Of a stretch of 64,000 nucleotides of DNA, positions 60,557 to 64,000 are shown piece by piece. This DNA is from DASWOJ01 sp964242415. GTDB lineage: Bacteria > Pseudomonadota > Alphaproteobacteria > Acetobacterales > Acetobacteraceae. The DNA lies in NCBI GenBank assembly GCA_964242415.1, contig CAXTAT010000016.1:52726-116725 (forward strand). The letters run 5' to 3'. Position 1 is the first letter of the stretch. Every line of letters starts with the position of its first letter. The translations under genes and the position numbers were made by a program. The notes under the pieces are model-generated. The model was not told where the DNA came from. It searched no databases and saw only the letters and a list, made by a program, of their open reading frames with translations.

Positions 60557-62187
60557 CGCCACTGCTGGAGGTCGAGGGCCTGACCGTCGAGTTCAGCAGC
60601 CGGCGCGGCACGGTGCAGGCGGTGCGGGGCGTCAGCTTCGAGGTCGGGCGCGGGCGGATCGTCGGCGTCGTCGGCGAAAGCGGCAGCGGCAAGTCGGTGT
60701 CCTCCCACGCCGTGCTCCGCATCCTGGACCGGGCCGGGCGGGTGGTGGCGGGCCGGGTGCGCTTCGCCGGGGTGGACGTGCTGGGCCTGCCGGCGCCGGC
60801 GATGGCGGACCTGCGCGGGCGAGAGATCGCGATGGTGTTCCAGAACCCGCGCGCCAGCCTGAACCCGGTGCGCCGCGTCGGTCGGCAGATCGCCGACGTG
60901 CTGGTGCGCCATGCCCAATCGACCCGCACCACCGCCCGCGCCCAGGCGGTCGAGCTGCTGCGGACCGTCCGCATCGCCGACCCCGAGCGACGGGTGGACT
61001 CCTACCCGTTCGAGCTGTCGGGCGGCATGTGCCAGCGGGTGTCGCTGGCGGTGGCGCTGGCTTGCTCCCCCCGGCTGCTGATCGCCGACGAGCCGACGAC
61101 GGGCCTGGACGTCACCACGCAGAAGGCCGTCATGGACCTGCTGGTCGGGCTGGCCCGGGCGCGCGGCATGGCGACGGTGCTGATCACGCACGACCTCGGC
61201 CTGGCGGCGGCGTACTGCGACGACCTGGTCATCATGCAGGGTGGCCAGGTCGTCGAGTCCGCCGCCGCAGCCCAGGTGTTCGCCCACCCCGCGCACGCCT
61301 ACACGCGCCGCCTGATCCGCGCGACGCCCCGGCCCGGCGCGGGCGTGGCGGACCTGCTGCCCGACGACGCCCCGCGCCCCGAGTGGCCCGTGCCCCGACC
61401 CGGGGCGCCATTGCTCGAAGTACAGGGCCTGTCGATGCGCTACCCCGGCGGAGTGCAGGCGGTGGACGGCGTGTCGTTCGACGTGCGGGCCGGCGAGAGC
61501 GTCGGCCTGGTGGGGGAAAGCGGCAGCGGCAAGTCCACCACCGCGGCGATGGTGATGCGCCTGCTGGACCCCACCGCCGGGCACGTCCTGCTGGACGGGC
61601 GCGACATCGCCGCCGTGCCGGCCCGGCATTTCGCCACCGACCCCGACCGCGGCAAGCTGCAACTGGTGTTCCAGGACGCGGCCGACAGCCTGAACCCGCG
61701 GTTCACCGCCGCCCGCGCCGTCATGGACCCCTTGATGCGCCTGGGCGGCCGGTCCAACGGGGCGGCCCGGGCCGAGGCGGAGGCGCTGGCCGATCAGGTG
61801 GGCCTGCCGCGCCCGCTGCTGGACCGCTTCCCGCACCAGCTTTCCGGCGGGCAGAAGGCGCGGGTGGGCATCGCGCGCGCCATCGCCCTGCGGCCCCGGC
61901 TGCTGATCCTGGACGAGCCGACGGCGGCGCTGGACGTCTCCGTGCAGGCAGTGGTGCTGAACCTGCTGGCGGAGCTGCAGGCGCGGCTGGGGCTGGCCTA
62001 CCTATTCGTCAGCCATGACCTGCATGTGGTGCGGCTGATGTGCGGGCGCGTGCTGGTGATGCGCGGCGGGCGGATCGTCGAGGCGGGGGACACCGAGCAG
62101 GTGCTGCGGGCGCCGGCACATGAGTACACGCGCACGCTGCTGGCGGCGCTGCCCGAGCCACCGCAGGCGAGCCGCCGGGGCACCTGA
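60553..62187 (+). CDS. fused dipeptide-type ABC ATPase (DppD-DppF)
   Basis: 544 residues in which two nucleotide-binding domains are joined. Domain 1 (about 3-255): Walker A GESGSGKSVSS, signature ELSGGMCQRVSLAVALA, Walker B LLIADEPTTGLD, and the HAYTRRLIRATPRP C-terminal segment typical of OppD. Domain 2 (about 280-540): GESGSGKSTTA, QLSGGQKARVGIARAIA, LLILDEPTAALD and HEYTRTLLAALPEP, typical of OppF. One chain thus replaces the usual pair of proteins. It powers the permeases encoded just upstream. Confidence 0.92.
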   Translation: MTPLLEVEGLTVEFSSRRGTVQAVRGVSFEVGRGRIVGVVGESGSGKSVSSHAVLRILDRAGRVVAGRVRFAGVDVLGLPAPAMADLRGREIAMVFQNPRASLNPVRRVGRQIADVLVRHAQSTRTTARAQAVELLRTVRIADPERRVDSYPFELSGGMCQRVSLAVALACSPRLLIADEPTTGLDVTTQKAVMDLLVGLARARGMATVLITHDLGLAAAYCDDLVIMQGGQVVESAAAAQVFAHPAHAYTRRLIRATPRPGAGVADLLPDDAPRPEWPVPRPGAPLLEVQGLSMRYPGGVQAVDGVSFDVRAGESVGLVGESGSGKSTTAAMVMRLLDPTAGHVLLDGRDIAAVPARHFATDPDRGKLQLVFQDAADSLNPRFTAARAVMDPLMRLGGRSNGAARAEAEALADQVGLPRPLLDRFPHQLSGGQKARVGIARAIALRPRLLILDEPTAALDVSVQAVVLNLLAELQARLGLAYLFVSHDLHVVRLMCGRVLVMRGGRIVEAGDTEQVLRAPAHEYTRTLLAALPEPPQASRRGT

Positions 62188-62279
62188 TCCAGGTTTGCAG
62201 GGCGGGAGGTGCAGCGCCTTCGCCAGCAAGGCGCTGCCTTATGCCGATGGCGGTCTGCGACGACCCTTACGCCACGGCA

Positions 62280-62864
62280 TCAACTCTCGTCCTGCAGCGC
62301 CGTCGTACCAATTCCGAGACCCGGCAGCGTCGCCGCCGAGAGCCGCCCGCCGAACAGCACAACCGTCTCGCTGGCATAGCTGCCGTCCGCAGGTGCCCAG
62401 TACTGGCGGACGACACGTCCTGGAAGGTCAATGACCCAGTACTCAGGAACTCCCCCTGCCGCATAGACCTGACGCTTGCGGCCAAGGTCGTCCTCAAGCG
62501 TCGTGTCCGACACCTCGACGAGCAGGCGGACATGCTCAACCGGCACCGGCCCGGTGCCCCGATGCACCTCCCAGACGATTACGTCGGGCATCGGCACCTC
62601 GCGCTCGCCGACGCGGACCGAGCCTTCCGATGCGACCCCCAGCGCCGAGCCGAGGCCGCGCAAAGCGTCACGCAGCGCATCGTACACGGCGGACTTGGCG
62701 AGGAGGTGCGGCCGATACCCCGGGTTCACCTGGCAGAGCACTCCATCACGCAGCTCGATGCGCGGGAGGCTTGCGAGCGCTCCCGTCACCGCCATGGCTT
62801 CAAGCTGCTCGGCGGTGATGCGGAGCAGCGGCGCAGATGAGCCGAGTGGTATCCGGACGCCCAT
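62280..62864 (-). CDS. Uma2 family (DUF820) endonuclease-like protein
   Basis: 194 residues. The PD-(D/E)xK-like core has VPMPDVIVWE (about 105-115), RLLVEVSDTTLEDDLGRKRQVYAAGGVPEYWVIDL, with Asp, the E-V-S-D pair and Lys in order. DUF820/Uma2 proteins are predicted nucleases with no established cellular role and are often found in many copies or near mobile DNA. It stands between the ABC operon and a degraded transposase-like region. Confidence 0.82.
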   Translation of the reverse strand: MGVRIPLGSSAPLLRITAEQLEAMAVTGALASLPRIELRDGVLCQVNPGYRPHLLAKSAVYDALRDALRGLGSALGVASEGSVRVGEREVPMPDVIVWEVHRGTGPVPVEHVRLLVEVSDTTLEDDLGRKRQVYAAGGVPEYWVIDLPGRVVRQYWAPADGSYASETVVLFGGRLSAATLPGLGIGTTALQDES

Positions 62865-62873
62865 GCTCGGAGA

Positions 62874-63345
62874 CTACGAACCGTGGCAGGGCGCCGCAAG
62901 CGGGTTGCGGCGGCGTCGGTGCGGCGATGCGGCTCGGTAGATTGCTGTTGACGGTAGGCTGGCCCGGCAAAACCGCCGGCGGAGTCCCTCCGCCAGCGTC
63001 CCGGCTGTCCGGTTCGCCGGCAGGTCCAGCACGCGGCAGCGCGCCAGCACGACCGCACCGCCGTTGCGCCGCTTGCACATCGTCCCGCGAAGTAGTCGCA
63101 GCCGTTGCAGGCCAGGCAGCGGCAGCTTGCGGCTTCGGAACCCCGGCAAACCGGCGCACATCTTGCGCCAGGCGATGAAGGACCGACAGCCCGGCTCGCG
63201 CCCCCGCAACCTGGGCAGTAGCCGCCAGGCTCGATGCCGTATGCGGTGATGTGTAGAGGGTCCGGAGCCTCGGGCGTGACCTGTTCGACACGGCAGCCTC
63301 TGCGGGACAGGAGTCCGCTCTGGCGGTTGCGACGATAAGCCTCAG
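62874..63345 (-). pseudogene. degraded transposase-like sequence (ISL3-type zinc ribbon)
   Basis: On the minus strand, one frame gives CRVEQVTPEAPDPLHITAYGIEPGGYCPGCGGASRAV (63290 to about 63170), the start of ISL3/IS1165-like transposases with the CPxCG zinc ribbon. After that, similarity shifts between frames (RRFAGVPKPQ, then RLLRGTMCKRRNGG, then ANRTAGTLAEGLRRRF), which points to several frameshifts. No terminal inverted repeats were found. Read as the eroded 5' part of a transposase gene; the assignment is by pattern only. Confidence 0.35.
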
Positions 63346-63675
63346 TAGCCCTGCCACCTACTGGTTCACCTGCGTCACGCTCTATGCAACGCATTGATAA
63401 TACAATATATTCGGCGAGCCTCAACTCTACACGCAGGACAGACGCGACGCCCAGACTTGACCGCTATGGCGATCAGCGAAGGCTGACGACAGCGCATGTG
63501 GCTTAGATGCAACATATTGTGGCAAGGTTGCAGTCGGCAACCCAAGGGTTGTTGCCATCGGTGTCACGGCCTGTAGAGTCATACATGTTTGGAGGCGGGT
63601 TGACGCGCTGAGTGTCTTTGGACTGCCTGTTTCAGGTTAACATTGGTTTTTCGACGGTTGTTCAGGGAAGATAAC
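63346..63675. other. upstream region of the porin gene
   Basis: No gene seen. Less GC-rich than average, with AT-rich words around 63395-63415 (GATAATACAATATATTC). AGGGAAG at 63664-63670 is the ribosome-binding site of the porin. The promoter is probably in the last 100 bases. Confidence 0.4.
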
Positions 63676-64000
63676 ATGCGAAAGAAGCTACTGGCCTCTG
63701 CGACTATTTGCTGCGGCTTGCTGCATTCCGGTTTTGCGTTGGCGCAGGCGACGATCATCAACGGCTTGCAGCCTGATGCCCGCTCATTGAGTGGTGGTGT
63801 AAACCCGTCGGACGTTCCCGACCCAGGAACGATCCGCGTCCGGCTGGGCGGCCATGTCAACTTCTACGCCTCGGTGATCGAAGACAGCGGCGACAAGGCC
63901 CCCGGCTTCAAGCAGAACAACTACACGTTCGGCGACTACGTCCACCTTAACCCTTCGGTCGATGGCGTCGCCGCCAACGGCCTGCGTTACGGCACGTTCG
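63676..64000 (+). CDS. outer-membrane porin (5' part, runs off the window)
   Basis: The open frame starts at ATG 63676 and continues past the window end. A signal peptide is obvious (MRKKLLASATICCGLLHSGF, cleavage after ALAQA). The mature start includes PGTIRVRLGGHVNFYASVIEDSG, then NNYTFGDYVHLNPSVDGVAANGLRYG, the first beta-strands of the porin family common in Acetobacteraceae. It should be a general diffusion porin in the outer membrane. The remaining sequence is not available. Confidence 0.8.
   Translation, partial: MRKKLLASATICCGLLHSGFALAQATIINGLQPDARSLSGGVNPSDVPDPGTIRVRLGGHVNFYASVIEDSGDKAPGFKQNNYTFGDYVHLNPSVDGVAANGLRYGTF

Noticed and set aside
1..64000. CRISPR array or prophage
   Set aside because: No regularly spaced direct repeats, cas genes, phage structural genes or integrases were seen in the window.

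Overview
The window is a GC-rich chromosomal segment of a phototrophic alphaproteobacterium. A bacteriochlorophyll/reaction-centre gene cluster occupies about 19-45.5 kb. It encodes the aerobic ring cyclase AcsF, ALA synthase of the C4 pathway, PpsR with its cobalamin-binding partner, and a very short Tat-exported high-potential iron-sulfur protein (HiPIP). The mature HiPIP is about 55 residues, the size of the HiPIP of Rhodopila globiformis. A porin of the type common in Acetobacteraceae lies at the right edge. I infer an Acetobacteraceae member near Rhodopila or the acidophilic aerobic phototrophs; no rRNA is present to confirm this.

Layout. 0-18.5 kb is mixed metabolism: a xanthine-dehydrogenase-family molybdenum hydroxylase, NAD-isocitrate dehydrogenase, a lytic transglycosylase, a TonB receptor beside a broken TonB C-terminus, a YdeP/FdhF-type molybdopterin oxidoreductase with fdhD, a methyltransferase, a YdjC/HpnK-type deacetylase, an OFA-family MFS carrier, a phosphoesterase and an ABC exporter. 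18.7-29.5 kb (minus strand) is a co-directional train: ppaA/aerR, ppsR, bchG, a PucC-family carrier, bchP, tspO, hemC, a second tspO and two GT87-like mannosyltransferases. 29.7-45.5 kb (plus strand) is the divergent superoperon bchF-N-B-H-L-M-lhaA-puhA-B-C-orf98-acsF-puhE-hemA followed by the HiPIP gene. Most junctions there overlap by 1-11 bases or are under 16 bases apart, which implies co-transcription and translational coupling.

45.6-56 kb holds a DapA-like protein, a carotenoid oxygenase and a surface-polysaccharide group (flippase, methyltransferase, GT4, a glycosyltransferase-like/acyltransferase fusion, a WbsX-like protein). 55.9-56.8 kb is a less GC-rich island with two doubtful small genes and a perfect 14-bp inverted repeat. 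56.9-62.2 kb is an oligopeptide-type ABC operon with both ATPases fused. The right end has a Uma2 nuclease-like gene, a degraded transposase-like stretch and the 5' part of a porin gene.

The cluster supplies ALA (HemA), hydroxymethylbilane (HemC), Mg insertion (BchH), methylation (BchM), ring-E closure (AcsF), C8/C3 and D-ring chemistry (BchF, BchNBL), esterification (BchG, BchP), H-subunit and assembly factors (PuhA/B/C/E, LhaA), an electron donor (HiPIP) and redox/light control (PpsR, PpaA, possibly TspO). pufLM, bchXYZ, bchI/D and crt genes are not in the window. Two families of dispersed palindromic repeats (A, eight copies; B, four copies) lie mostly between genes, but one A copy is translated inside the PucC-family gene and one B copy separates two ABC permease genes.
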